From: an uncultured Eubacteriales bacterium
GTDB lineage: Bacteria; Bacillota; Clostridia; Peptostreptococcales; Anaerovoracaceae
Direction: 5' to 3'
DNA: 12,750 bases
NCBI GenBank assembly: GCA_902803185.1
Contig: CADCOV010000272.1
Location: forward strand, 1 to 12,750
The notes under the pieces were generated by a model that made no database searches, was not told the DNA's origin, and saw only the letters and a list, made by a program, of their open reading frames with translations. Of this stretch, positions 1 to 6,078 are shown in pieces (within the stretch, counting starts at the first letter, position 1; the number at the start of each line of letters is the position of its first letter). The position numbers and the translations under genes are program-made.

Positions 1-111
1 CTCTGCCTCCACGGCGACAACCCGGCGGCCATCGCCGCCGCGGCGGAGATCCGCCGGGCGCTGGAGAGCGCCGGTGTCGCCATCACGCCGATGGAGGAAC
101 TCGCCCTATGA
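1..111 (+). CDS. pxpA: 5-oxoprolinase subunit A (LamB/YcsF family), 3' end only
   Basis: Only the last 36 codons are in the window, read in the frame that ends at the TGA at 109-111. The visible peptide begins LCLHGDNPAAIAAAAEIRRA, which matches the conserved C-terminal region of LamB/YcsF proteins, where a (V/I)C.HGD motif precedes the final helix. In the family this subunit forms, with PxpB and PxpC, the ATP-dependent enzyme that hydrolyses 5-oxo-L-proline to L-glutamate in the cytoplasm. Its stop overlaps the start of pxpB (ATGA at 108-111), which indicates translational coupling in one operon. The N-terminus, promoter and any earlier operon genes lie outside the window. The identification rests on a short stretch but is strongly supported by the two following genes. 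Confidence 0.88.
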   Translation, partial: LCLHGDNPAAIAAAAEIRRALESAGVAITPMEELAL

Positions 112-809
112 ACGATAAAGTGACGATCCTGGACTGCGGGGACAGCGCCATCTCCCTCCGCTTCGGCGAGGAGATCTCCCCGGAGGTCCACGCCCGCGTC
201 ATGCGGGCGCAGAAGCAGATCGAGGAGCTCCGGCTCCCGGGCCTCAAGGAGACGGTGGCCAGCTACTGCGCGCTTCTGCTCTCCTTCGATCCCCTGGTGA
301 CCGACGGCAGCGCCCTTCGCAGGAGCCTGGCGCCCCTGCTCGAGAAGGGCTTTGAGGGCGGTGCGGAGGAAGAGGAGGGCCGCCTCGTCCGCATCCCGGT
401 GTGCTACGGCGGCGCCTTCGGGGAAGACCTGGGCTTTGTCGCCCGCCACGCGGGGATGACGGAGGAAGAGGTCATCGCCCTCCACAGCGGCACCATCTAT
501 CCGGTCTACATGATCGGCTTCACCGCCGGCTTCCCGTACCTGGGCGGCCTGGACCCGCGCCTTGAGACCCCGCGCCTCGAAACGCCCCGCACCCTGGTGC
601 CGGCGGGCAGCGTGGGCATCGCCGGCATGCAGACCGGCGTCTATTCCGTCGCCTCCCCGGGCGGCTGGCAGCTCATCGGCCGCACGCCCCTCAAGGTCTA
701 CGACCCGCGGCGTTCCGAACCCTTCCTGCTGAAGGCCGGCGACCGCCTGAAGTTCGACCCTATAACGCCGGAGGAATTCGCCCTGTTGGAGAAAGGAGGC
801 ACCCTGTGA
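108..809 (+). CDS. pxpB: 5-oxoprolinase subunit B (KipI/Allophanate hydrolase subunit 1 family)
   Basis: This 233-residue protein has the usual family length. Landmarks are GDSAISLRFG at about 11-20, the IPVCYGG segment at 96-102, the LHSGTIYPVYMIGF region at about 125-138, and VPAGSVGIAG followed by QTGVYS and SPGGWQLIGRTP at about 164-194. These are hallmarks of the KipI/PxpB (carboxyltransferase C/D) fold. The family role is one half of the PxpBC pair that, with PxpA, cleaves 5-oxoproline at the cost of ATP. The start at 108 overlaps the pxpA stop and has a GGAGGA ribosome site inside the end of pxpA (about 95-100). Small departures from the usual pattern are GEDL where GPDL is common, and GFTAGFPYLG where GF.PGFPYLG is common. 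In Bacillus the paralogue KipI inhibits the sporulation kinase KinA. The clustering with pxpA and pxpC makes the 5-oxoprolinase role much more likely. Confidence 0.93.
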   Translation: MNDKVTILDCGDSAISLRFGEEISPEVHARVMRAQKQIEELRLPGLKETVASYCALLLSFDPLVTDGSALRRSLAPLLEKGFEGGAEEEEGRLVRIPVCYGGAFGEDLGFVARHAGMTEEEVIALHSGTIYPVYMIGFTAGFPYLGGLDPRLETPRLETPRTLVPAGSVGIAGMQTGVYSVASPGGWQLIGRTPLKVYDPRRSEPFLLKAGDRLKFDPITPEEFALLEKGGTL

Positions 810-1924
810 TCAAAGTCATCACCCCGGGCCCTCTCACCACGATCCAGGACGGCGGCCGCACCGGCCACATGGGAAACGGCCTGTCCCCTTGCGGGGCCAT
901 GGACGAATACGCCCGCAGGCTGAACAACCTGCTTTTGGATAACCCTGCGGATACGGCGGTGCTGGAGTGCACCCTGCTCCTGCCGACGCTGCAGTTCACG
1001 GAGGACGCGGTCTTCGCTATCACCGGCGGGATCGTAAAGACCAGCCTCAGGCTCCCGATGGAGGGCGGTACGGTCGAGGTCCGCACGGGCACCGCCTATT
1101 TCGCCCCGGCGGGCAGCGTCCTGCAGCAGGCCATGATCACGAGGGGCGTCCGCTGCTGCCTCGGCCTCGCCGGCGGACTTCTCACCCTGCCGATCCTGGG
1201 CAGCCGTTCTGCCGACGCCAAGTCCGGCATCGGCGGCATCCGGGGCGGCATGAAGCTCACCGCCGGAGACCTGATCCCGGACGACCTGCCGGAGGGCGGC
1301 GAAGGCCTCGCCGGCCGCACCCTGCCGGAGGGATGGGACGAGTATCTGCCTCAGGCGGGAACGCCGACCCTCCTTCACATCACGAAGGGGCCTCAGTTCG
1401 ACCAGCTGGAGGCGGAGGCGGTCCGCACGCTGGCGGACCTCACCTACACGGTCTCCGCGGATTCCGACCGCATGGGGACCCGGTTCGAAGGGACCGCCCT
1501 CACCTATCGGGAGGGCTTTGACGGCAACATCATCACCGATGCCCTGTCCCGGGGCGCCATCCAGGTGCCGCCGGCGGGCAAACCGATCCTGATGAACGCC
1601 GACGCCCAGACCACCGGCGGCTACGCCAAGCCGTTCTGGCTCGCGGCCGCGGATCGGAAGACCGCCGCCCAGCTGAGGCCGGGTGACAAGGTCCGGTTCG
1701 AATTGGTGGAGACGGAGGATGCGGTGGAACACGCCCGGGCGGAAGCGGAGGACCTGGAGGAGATCCGGGCCGCCCTCACCGGAGCGACCGGCGCTAACGC
1801 CCCATCCCCTGCCGCAGCTGCACCGGCGCAGGCGGCCCCATCCGCGGCCGGAGGCCCGCAGGCCTTCGAGATCCGCGTGAACGGCCACACCTACGACGTG
1901 ACCATCGAAAAGCGCAGGCAATAG
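806..1924 (+). CDS. pxpC: 5-oxoprolinase subunit C (KipA/biotin-dependent carboxyltransferase family) with an extra C-terminal tail
   Basis: The 372-residue product starts at a GTG (806-808) that overlaps the pxpB TGA, with an AAAGGAGG ribosome site at 792-799. Family motifs are GPLTTIQDGGRTG at 8-20, SPCGAMDEYARRLNNLL at 27-43, DSDRMGTRFEG at 219-229, and GAIQVPP followed by ADAQTTGGYAK to about 275. The conserved body ends near residue 300, after RPGDKVRFEL. The family is normally about 310-340 residues long. Here the body is followed by an acidic, probably helical segment (about 301-325), an Ala/Pro-rich linker (about 326-352) and the tail AFEIRVNGHTYDVTIEKRRQ. The tail resembles the first two strands of biotin carboxyl carrier proteins, but no biotinyl-lysine motif follows, because the stop is only 8 bases before a terminator hairpin. 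With PxpB it would form the part of the cytoplasmic 5-oxoprolinase that completes the ATP-driven ring opening. Confidence 0.92.
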   Translation: MIKVITPGPLTTIQDGGRTGHMGNGLSPCGAMDEYARRLNNLLLDNPADTAVLECTLLLPTLQFTEDAVFAITGGIVKTSLRLPMEGGTVEVRTGTAYFAPAGSVLQQAMITRGVRCCLGLAGGLLTLPILGSRSADAKSGIGGIRGGMKLTAGDLIPDDLPEGGEGLAGRTLPEGWDEYLPQAGTPTLLHITKGPQFDQLEAEAVRTLADLTYTVSADSDRMGTRFEGTALTYREGFDGNIITDALSRGAIQVPPAGKPILMNADAQTTGGYAKPFWLAAADRKTAAQLRPGDKVRFELVETEDAVEHARAEAEDLEEIRAALTGATGANAPSPAAAAPAQAAPSAAGGPQAFEIRVNGHTYDVTIEKRRQ

Positions 1925-1932
1925 CAAAAGAG

Positions 1933-1963
1933 ACCCCCGCAGCAAGATCGCCGCGGGGGTTTT
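1933..1963. terminator. Intrinsic terminator between convergent pxpC and oppF
   Basis: The arms ACCCCCGC (1933-1940) and GCGGGGGT (1953-1960) form an 8-bp stem. Two further G-C pairs can form above an A/C mismatch. The stem is followed on the plus strand by a T run (1960-1963). It lies 8 bases after the pxpC stop. On the minus strand the same hairpin is followed by TCTCTTTT, so it can also serve the opp operon arriving from the right, although the tract is weaker there. Confidence 0.85.
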
Positions 1964-1990
1964 ACGTGTCATTCTTTGTTCGATGTGGGT

Positions 1991-2956
1991 TCACAGGTTG
2001 TGGCAGGCGACGAAGTGGCCCCCGCCCACGTCCTTCAGCTCAGGCTGCACCTGGCCGCAGATGTCGGTGGCATACCGGCACCGGCCCTTGAACCGGCAGC
2101 CCGGCGTCGGGTCGATCGGCGTCGGGACGTCGCCCTCCATGAGGATGCGCTTGCTCTCCCTCGCCTTGTGCGGGTCGGCCACCGGGACCGCGCTCATCAG
2201 CGCCTTGGTGTAAGGGTGGAGCATGTTGCTGTACAGCTCCTCGACCGGCGCTTTCTCCACCATGCAGCCCAGGTACATGACGCCCACAGTATGGGAGATG
2301 TGCCGCACCATGGACAGGTCGTGGGAGACGAACATATAGGTGAGCCCGAGCCGTTCCTGGAGCTCTTCCAGGGCGTTGATCATCTGGGCCTGGATGGAGA
2401 CGTCCAGCGCGGAGATCGGCTCATCGCAGACGATGAACTCCGGATTGGTCGCCAGGGACCGGGCGATGCCGATCCTCTGCCTTTGTCCGCCGGAAAACTC
2501 GTGGGCATAGCGAAGGCCGTGGTCGGACTTCAGGCCGACGGTCTTGATCAGCTCCGCCACCCGTTCCGCGATCTGCTGTTTGCTCATATCCGTCTTGAGG
2601 AGCGGCTCCGCGATAATGGAGTTCACCGTCATACGCGGATCCAGGGAGGAATACGGATCCTGGAAGATCATCTGCAGTTTCTTTCGGAACGGCAGGAGCT
2701 CCTTCTCGTTCAGATTCGTGATATCCTGTCCCTCATAAATGATCTCTCCGCCCGTCGGCTTATACAGCCGCACCAGGCAGCGGCCCACGGTAGTCTTGCC
2801 GCATCCGGATTCCCCCACCAGTCCGAACGTCTTTCCCTTCTCGATGGAGAAGGAGCCGCCGTCCACCGCTTTCAATACGTGCTTTGCCTGGCCCTTCCAG
2901 TTGGTGGAAACCGGAAAATACATTTTCAGGTCTTTGACCTCGATCAGTGTACTCAT
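1991..2956 (-). CDS. oppF: Oligopeptide/dipeptide ABC transporter ATP-binding protein (OppF/DppF type)
   Basis: This is a cytoplasmic ATPase subunit that would pair with OppD to drive peptide import. In the 321-residue product the Walker A is GESGCGKTT at 48-56, the Q-loop glutamine is 99, the ABC signature SGGQRQR is at 155-161, Walker B FIVCDEP is at 174-180, and the switch histidine is 212. The C-terminal oligopeptide-transporter extension carries cysteines 287, 293, 300 and 318, a pattern like the Fe-S-binding extension reported for some peptide ABC ATPases. I chose the ATG at 2954-2956 over an in-frame ATG at 2972-2974. It forms the common 4-base ATGA overlap with the oppD stop, has GGAAGGG at 2966-2972 as a ribosome site, and gives the standard N-terminus MSTLIEVKDLKMYFPV. 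It is the last gene of oppBCDF. Confidence 0.95.
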   Translation of the reverse strand: MSTLIEVKDLKMYFPVSTNWKGQAKHVLKAVDGGSFSIEKGKTFGLVGESGCGKTTVGRCLVRLYKPTGGEIIYEGQDITNLNEKELLPFRKKLQMIFQDPYSSLDPRMTVNSIIAEPLLKTDMSKQQIAERVAELIKTVGLKSDHGLRYAHEFSGGQRQRIGIARSLATNPEFIVCDEPISALDVSIQAQMINALEELQERLGLTYMFVSHDLSMVRHISHTVGVMYLGCMVEKAPVEELYSNMLHPYTKALMSAVPVADPHKARESKRILMEGDVPTPIDPTPGCRFKGRCRYATDICGQVQPELKDVGGGHFVACHNL

Positions 2957-3948
2957 TTTCCCAATCCCTTCCATTCAACCTTCGGCGCTTCCGGCGCCAT
3001 CAGATGGCAGCGGCACCTATGGGTATCCGTGACCGGCGAAAGCTCCGGCAGCACGGTGTCGCAGATGTGCATGCAGTATTTGCAGCGCGGCGCGAACGGA
3101 CAGCCCGCAGGCGGTGACAAAAGATCTGGCGGCGATCCCGGGATCGGCTGCAGCTTCTCCTTGATGCCGCTCTTCTGCGGGATGGAGCCCAGAAGGCCCC
3201 AGGTGTACGGATGCTTCGGCTGATAATAGATCTCATCCACGGTGCCCTCTTCCACGATCAGCCCGCCGTAGAGGACCATGACCCGGTCGCAGAGGCCGGC
3301 GATCACGCCCAGATCGTGGGTGATCATGATGATGGAGGAGTTGAGCCGCGTTCTGAGGTCCTTGAGCAGGTCCAGGATCTGGGCCTGGATGGTGACGTCC
3401 AGCGCCGTCGTCGGTTCGTCGGCGATGATGAGTTTCGGGTCGCACATGAGGGCCATGGCGATCATGACTCTCTGCCGCATGCCGCCGGAAAGCTCATGCG
3501 GATACTGGTTCAGCCGCTTCTCCGGGTCCGGCATCTCCACCAGCCGGAGGATGTCGAGCACCCGCGCCTTCGCCTCCGCCTTGCTCACTTTCTTATGGAT
3601 CACATACGGTTCGATGAGCTGGTTCCCCACCTTGTACAGCGGGTTCAGGGAGGTCATCGGGTCCTGGAAGATCATGCCGATGTGGTCGCCGGAGATCTTG
3701 GACATGTCGAACTTCGGGTTCAGCAGATCCTCGCCGTCAAAGGTGATCTCGTCCGCCGTGATCTTCGCGTACTCCGGCAGCAGCCGCATCACCGACAGCA
3801 TGGTGACGCTCTTGCCGGAACCGGACTCACCGACGATCCCCAGGGTCTCGCCCGCATCCAGATGGAGGTCGATGCCGCGCACGGCCTTGACCTGGCCAAC
3901 GTGGATATCGAAGGTCGTATTCAGATTCTTTACTTCCAATAAAGACAT
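2953..3948 (-). CDS. oppD: Oligopeptide/dipeptide ABC transporter ATP-binding protein (OppD/DppD type)
   Basis: This 331-residue ATPase subunit is of normal family length. The Walker A lies in IVGESGSGKS (38-47), the Q-loop glutamine is 95, the signature LSGGMRQR is at 153-160, Walker B LIIADEP is at 173-179, and the switch histidine is 211. The C-terminal peptide-transporter extension includes HPYTWGLLGSIP (246-257), PIPGSPPDLLSPPAGCPFAP, and cysteines 283, 289, 292, 296, 312 and 314. It is expected to form a heterodimer with OppF on the inner face of the OppBC channel. The start at 3948 follows oppC by 17 bases that contain a purine-rich ribosome site (AGGGGGAG). The substrate cannot be read from this subunit; dipeptide, oligopeptide or even nickel importers share the fold. 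Confidence 0.95.
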   Translation of the reverse strand: MSLLEVKNLNTTFDIHVGQVKAVRGIDLHLDAGETLGIVGESGSGKSVTMLSVMRLLPEYAKITADEITFDGEDLLNPKFDMSKISGDHIGMIFQDPMTSLNPLYKVGNQLIEPYVIHKKVSKAEAKARVLDILRLVEMPDPEKRLNQYPHELSGGMRQRVMIAMALMCDPKLIIADEPTTALDVTIQAQILDLLKDLRTRLNSSIIMITHDLGVIAGLCDRVMVLYGGLIVEEGTVDEIYYQPKHPYTWGLLGSIPQKSGIKEKLQPIPGSPPDLLSPPAGCPFAPRCKYCMHICDTVLPELSPVTDTHRCRCHLMAPEAPKVEWKGLGK

Positions 3949-3965
3949 CGTCTCTCCCCCTTCCC

Positions 3966-4910
3966 TCAGCGTTTCTGCTTCGGATCCAGCGCGTCACGGA
4001 GTCCGTCGCCGATGAAGTTCAGCGCGAACATGGTGATGCTGATCAGAAGCACCGGGAACAGCATCTGGTACGGGAAGGTCATCAAAGTCTCTATCGCGTC
4101 ATTGGCCAGAGAACCCCAGGAAGCCATCGGCTTCTGGATGCCGATGCCCAGGAAGGACAGGAAGGCTTCCGAGAAGATGGCGCTCGGGATCAGGTACATG
4201 ACGGAGACGATGATCGGTCCCATCGCATTCGGGATCATGTGCTTGCGGATGATCTCAGCGGTCGTCGTTCCCGCCAGGCGCGCCGCCATGACGTATTCCT
4301 GGCTGCGGAGCGAGACGATCTGAGATCGGGTGATCCGCGCGGTACCGACCCAGGAGGAGATACACAGGGCGATGACGATCGACTTCACCGAGGCGCCCAT
4401 GAACATCATCATGAGGATGATGTAGAGCAGCTCCGGCAAGGCGATGAGGATATCGACGATACGCATCATCACGTTGTCGACCATGCCGCCCACGAATCCC
4501 GCAACACCACCGTAGACGATGCCGATGACCATGTTGATAGCCGCTGCAGCAAAGCCGATGAGAAGCGAGATCCTGGCGCCGTAGAGGCACCGGACCAGAA
4601 GGTCGCGGCCCAGGGCGTCGGTGCCGAAGAGATGCTCCTTGGACGGCCACTGGCTGATCTGCGACCAGTCGCTCTCCTCATAGGAGTAAGGGATGATCAT
4701 CGGCCCGATGATCGCGGCGACCAAAAGGATCAGCAGCACGATCATGCCCGCCATGGCCATCTTGTCCTTGCGGAACCGGTACCAGGCATCCTGCCAGTAG
4801 GTGATGGAAGGCCTGGTGAAATCATCGTCCCCGGTGATCTCCCGGTTCACGAATTCGTAAGGGTTCGGGGTCTCGTTCACAACCATGTTTTCATTCGTGA
4901 TAGGATCCAT
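3966..4910 (-). CDS. oppC: Oligopeptide/dipeptide ABC transporter permease (OppC/DppC type)
   Basis: This 314-residue inner-membrane permease starts with a long cytoplasmic N-terminus (about 1-50, including YWQDAWYRFRKDKMAMAG at about 38-55) that is typical of OppC. The first membrane helix follows at about 53-75. The HLFGTDALGRDLL motif (about 93-105) precedes the core permease domain. The EAA coupling loop lies near 205-229 (YVMAARLAGTTTAEIIRKHM), and the protein ends in the characteristic GDGLRDALDPK. The start at 4910 has AGGGGG about 9 bases upstream (plus-strand 4920-4925). Fifteen bases separate it from the oppB stop, so the two permeases are almost certainly co-translated from one message. 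With OppB it forms the membrane channel. Confidence 0.95.
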   Translation of the reverse strand: MDPITNENMVVNETPNPYEFVNREITGDDDFTRPSITYWQDAWYRFRKDKMAMAGMIVLLILLVAAIIGPMIIPYSYEESDWSQISQWPSKEHLFGTDALGRDLLVRCLYGARISLLIGFAAAAINMVIGIVYGGVAGFVGGMVDNVMMRIVDILIALPELLYIILMMMFMGASVKSIVIALCISSWVGTARITRSQIVSLRSQEYVMAARLAGTTTAEIIRKHMIPNAMGPIIVSVMYLIPSAIFSEAFLSFLGIGIQKPMASWGSLANDAIETLMTFPYQMLFPVLLISITMFALNFIGDGLRDALDPKQKR

Positions 4911-4925
4911 TCTTCACCACCCCCT

Positions 4926-5846
4926 TTACTCGAATTTGACACGCGGATCGATCACTACGTAGAGGATGTCCACGATGATGTTGCAGACCACGACGAAGAT
5001 GCCGAAGAAGACCGTGATGCCCAGGATCACGTTGTAGTCCCGGTCACCCACGGACTGGACGAAATACTTTCCGATGCCCGGGATGGCGAAGAGGCGCTCG
5101 ATGACGAAGGAGCCTGTCAGCAGCGCAGCGATCAGTGTGCCCAGATAGGTCACGATCGGCAGGATCGCATTCCTCAGCGCATGTTTGAACACCACCATGA
5201 AACGGCTGACGCCCTTTGCCCTGGCCGTACGGATGTAGTCCATCTGCATGACCTCCAGCATCGACGACCTCGTCATTCTGGCGATATAGGCGATCGGGCT
5301 GAAGGACAGACACACGACCGGCAGGATGTAATGCTGCCAGGAGGATATGCCGTAGGCCGGAAGGATCTTGAAATGTCCGGCGAGCAGATATAAGAGGAGG
5401 ACCGACGTCACGAAGGTCGGGATCGACACGCCCGCCGTGGCGTAGGCCCGGCAGAGATTATCGAAGATACTGCCCTTCCGCAAGGCGGAGATCACCCCCA
5501 GTATCGTGCCCATGATCAGGGCGTAGACGACCGCCAGGGCGCCGATCCGCGCGGATACCGGGAATCCCTGGTTGATGATGTCGTTCACCGTCCGGCTCGG
5601 TTTGATGAAGGAGATGCCGAAGTCGCCCTTCAGGATGTTCTTCAGATAGGTAAGGTACTGCACGCCGAGGGGCTCGTTCAGCCCGTACTTGTCGCGCAGC
5701 CGCTCCAAGACGACCTGCGGGATGTTCTCCTCGCCGGACTGGAACGGACTCCCCGGTACGGCGTGCATCAGGAGAAAAGTGATGGTGATCAGGACGAATA
5801 CCGTGATCACCGCCGAAATCAGTCTTTTGATGATGTACTTCCTCAT
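4926..5846 (-). CDS. oppB: Oligopeptide/dipeptide ABC transporter permease (OppB/DppB type)
   Basis: This is a 306-residue inner-membrane permease. The N-terminus MRKYIIKRLISAVITVF and the first helix (about 9-29), ending in HAVPGSPF, are classic OppB/DppB. KYGLNEPLGVQYLTYLKNIL (53-72) is the usual periplasm-side segment, DYIRTARAKGVSRFMVVFKH (203-222) is the EAA coupling loop, and GIGKYFVQSVGDRDYNVILG lies near the end. I placed the start at the ATG 5844-5846, not the longer in-frame ATG at 5898-5900. The shorter start has GGAGGG 4 bases upstream, matches family N-termini, and lies downstream of the inferred transcription start near 5882, whereas the longer start would precede that point. 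It is first in oppBCDF and divergent from oppA, which probably supplies the binding protein. Confidence 0.94.
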   Translation of the reverse strand: MRKYIIKRLISAVITVFVLITITFLLMHAVPGSPFQSGEENIPQVVLERLRDKYGLNEPLGVQYLTYLKNILKGDFGISFIKPSRTVNDIINQGFPVSARIGALAVVYALIMGTILGVISALRKGSIFDNLCRAYATAGVSIPTFVTSVLLLYLLAGHFKILPAYGISSWQHYILPVVCLSFSPIAYIARMTRSSMLEVMQMDYIRTARAKGVSRFMVVFKHALRNAILPIVTYLGTLIAALLTGSFVIERLFAIPGIGKYFVQSVGDRDYNVILGITVFFGIFVVVCNIIVDILYVVIDPRVKFE

Positions 5847-5850
5847 ACAA

Positions 5851-5856
5851 CCCTCC
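5851..5856 (-). promoter_or_regulatory. Ribosome binding site that fixes the oppB start
   Basis: On the minus strand GGAGGG is followed by TTGT and then ATG. The spacing is good, and no comparable site stands before the alternative upstream ATG at 5898-5900. Confidence 0.8.
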
Positions 5857-5861
5857 GATCC

Positions 5862-5881
5862 ATCCTTTCCACGGAAAGGAT
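5862..5881. promoter_or_regulatory. Perfect 9-bp-arm inverted repeat at the start of the oppB transcript (operator or leader hairpin)
   Basis: The arms ATCCTTTCC (5862-5870) and GGAAAGGAT (5873-5881) are separated by 2 bases. The repeat begins at the inferred +1 of oppBCDF and ends just before the GGAGGG ribosome site. As DNA it is a plausible repressor operator. As RNA a 2-base loop is too tight, so the closing pair would open, but it could still form a 5'-terminal hairpin. The sequence does not decide between these roles, and I do not recognise the site of a named regulator. Confidence 0.7.
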
Positions 5882-5888
5882 TCTCTAA

Positions 5889-5917
5889 ATGATACCACAT
5901 TTTTTCAATTATTTCAA
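5889..5917 (-). promoter_or_regulatory. Sigma-A-type promoter for oppBCDF
   Basis: Reading the minus strand, TTGAAA (plus-strand 5912-5917) is followed by exactly 17 bases and TATCAT (5889-5894). Each hexamer matches consensus at five of six positions. A TG one base upstream of the -10 gives an extended -10 element (TGGTATCAT). Transcription would start near 5882, giving a leader of about 36 bases. Confidence 0.8.
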
Positions 5918-5945
5918 TCCTCCTGGTTATTGTTACTTTACACTC

Positions 5946-5974
5946 TTGAAAAAGTCATCCTCTTGTATTACAAT
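5946..5974 (+). promoter_or_regulatory. Sigma-A-type promoter for oppA
   Basis: TTGAAA (5946-5951) is followed by a 17-base spacer and TACAAT (5969-5974). Both hexamers match consensus at five of six positions. The expected start near 5981 gives a leader of about 97 bases. It is divergent from the oppB promoter, with 28 bases between the two -35 hexamers, so one bound regulator could act on both. Confidence 0.78.
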
Positions 5975-5988
5975 TTAGATAATTTAGA
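5972..5988. repeat. Tandem 8-base direct repeat spanning the oppA -10 to start region
   Basis: AATTTAGA occurs at 5972-5979 and again at 5981-5988, a 9-base period. The copies overlap the end of the -10 hexamer and the likely transcription start. In this AT-rich stretch it could be chance or a binding site for a regulator. Confidence 0.45.
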
Positions 5989-6004
5989 GTGCTGCTATTA
6001 CTGC

Positions 6005-6050
6005 AGATCCCCGGTCGGCCACCATGATCGCTCGTCAGGCACCGGGGTCT
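6005..6050 (+). promoter_or_regulatory. Hairpin in the oppA 5' leader
   Basis: AGA-t-CCCCGGT (6005-6015) pairs with ACCGGGG-TCT (6041-6050), giving a 10-bp stem with one bulged T. GCC (6018-6020) with GGC (6038-6040) can extend it after a 2-base bulge. It ends 14 bases before the AAGGAGGA ribosome site (6065-6072) and is not followed by a T run, so it is not an obvious attenuator. A message-stabilising or protein-binding leader structure is more likely. I see no known riboswitch or T-box motif. Confidence 0.55.
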
Positions 6051-6078
6051 CACATCTCTGTAACAAGGAGGAATCAGT

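Noticed and set aside
540..600. Internal repeat RLETPRLETPR in PxpB
   Set aside because: The family normally has a PR..(T)PR segment here; the repeat is short, the DNA copies are not identical and the protein length is normal, so it is ordinary family variation.
698..1972. Long minus-strand open frame (424 codons) opposite pxpC and the end of pxpB
   Set aside because: It is rich in Arg, Gly and Ala in the low-complexity way expected from the reverse of GC-rich codons, it runs through the terminator, and it lies over two well-recognised genes.
1976..3223. Long plus-strand open frame (415 codons) opposite oppF and the end of oppD
   Set aside because: His/Asp/Leu/Arg-rich shadow of two clear ABC ATPase genes, with no recognisable domain.
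5847..5900. Longer oppB start at 5898-5900 adding 18 residues
   Set aside because: The added peptide is not membrane-permease-like, there is no ribosome site before it, it lies upstream of the inferred transcription start and would span the palindrome. The ATG at 5844-5846 has a strong GGAGGG.
5976..6078. Riboswitch or T-box in the oppA leader
   Set aside because: No T-box AGGGTGG-type sequence, no terminator/antiterminator pair and no conserved riboswitch core could be recognised; only a single hairpin is supported.
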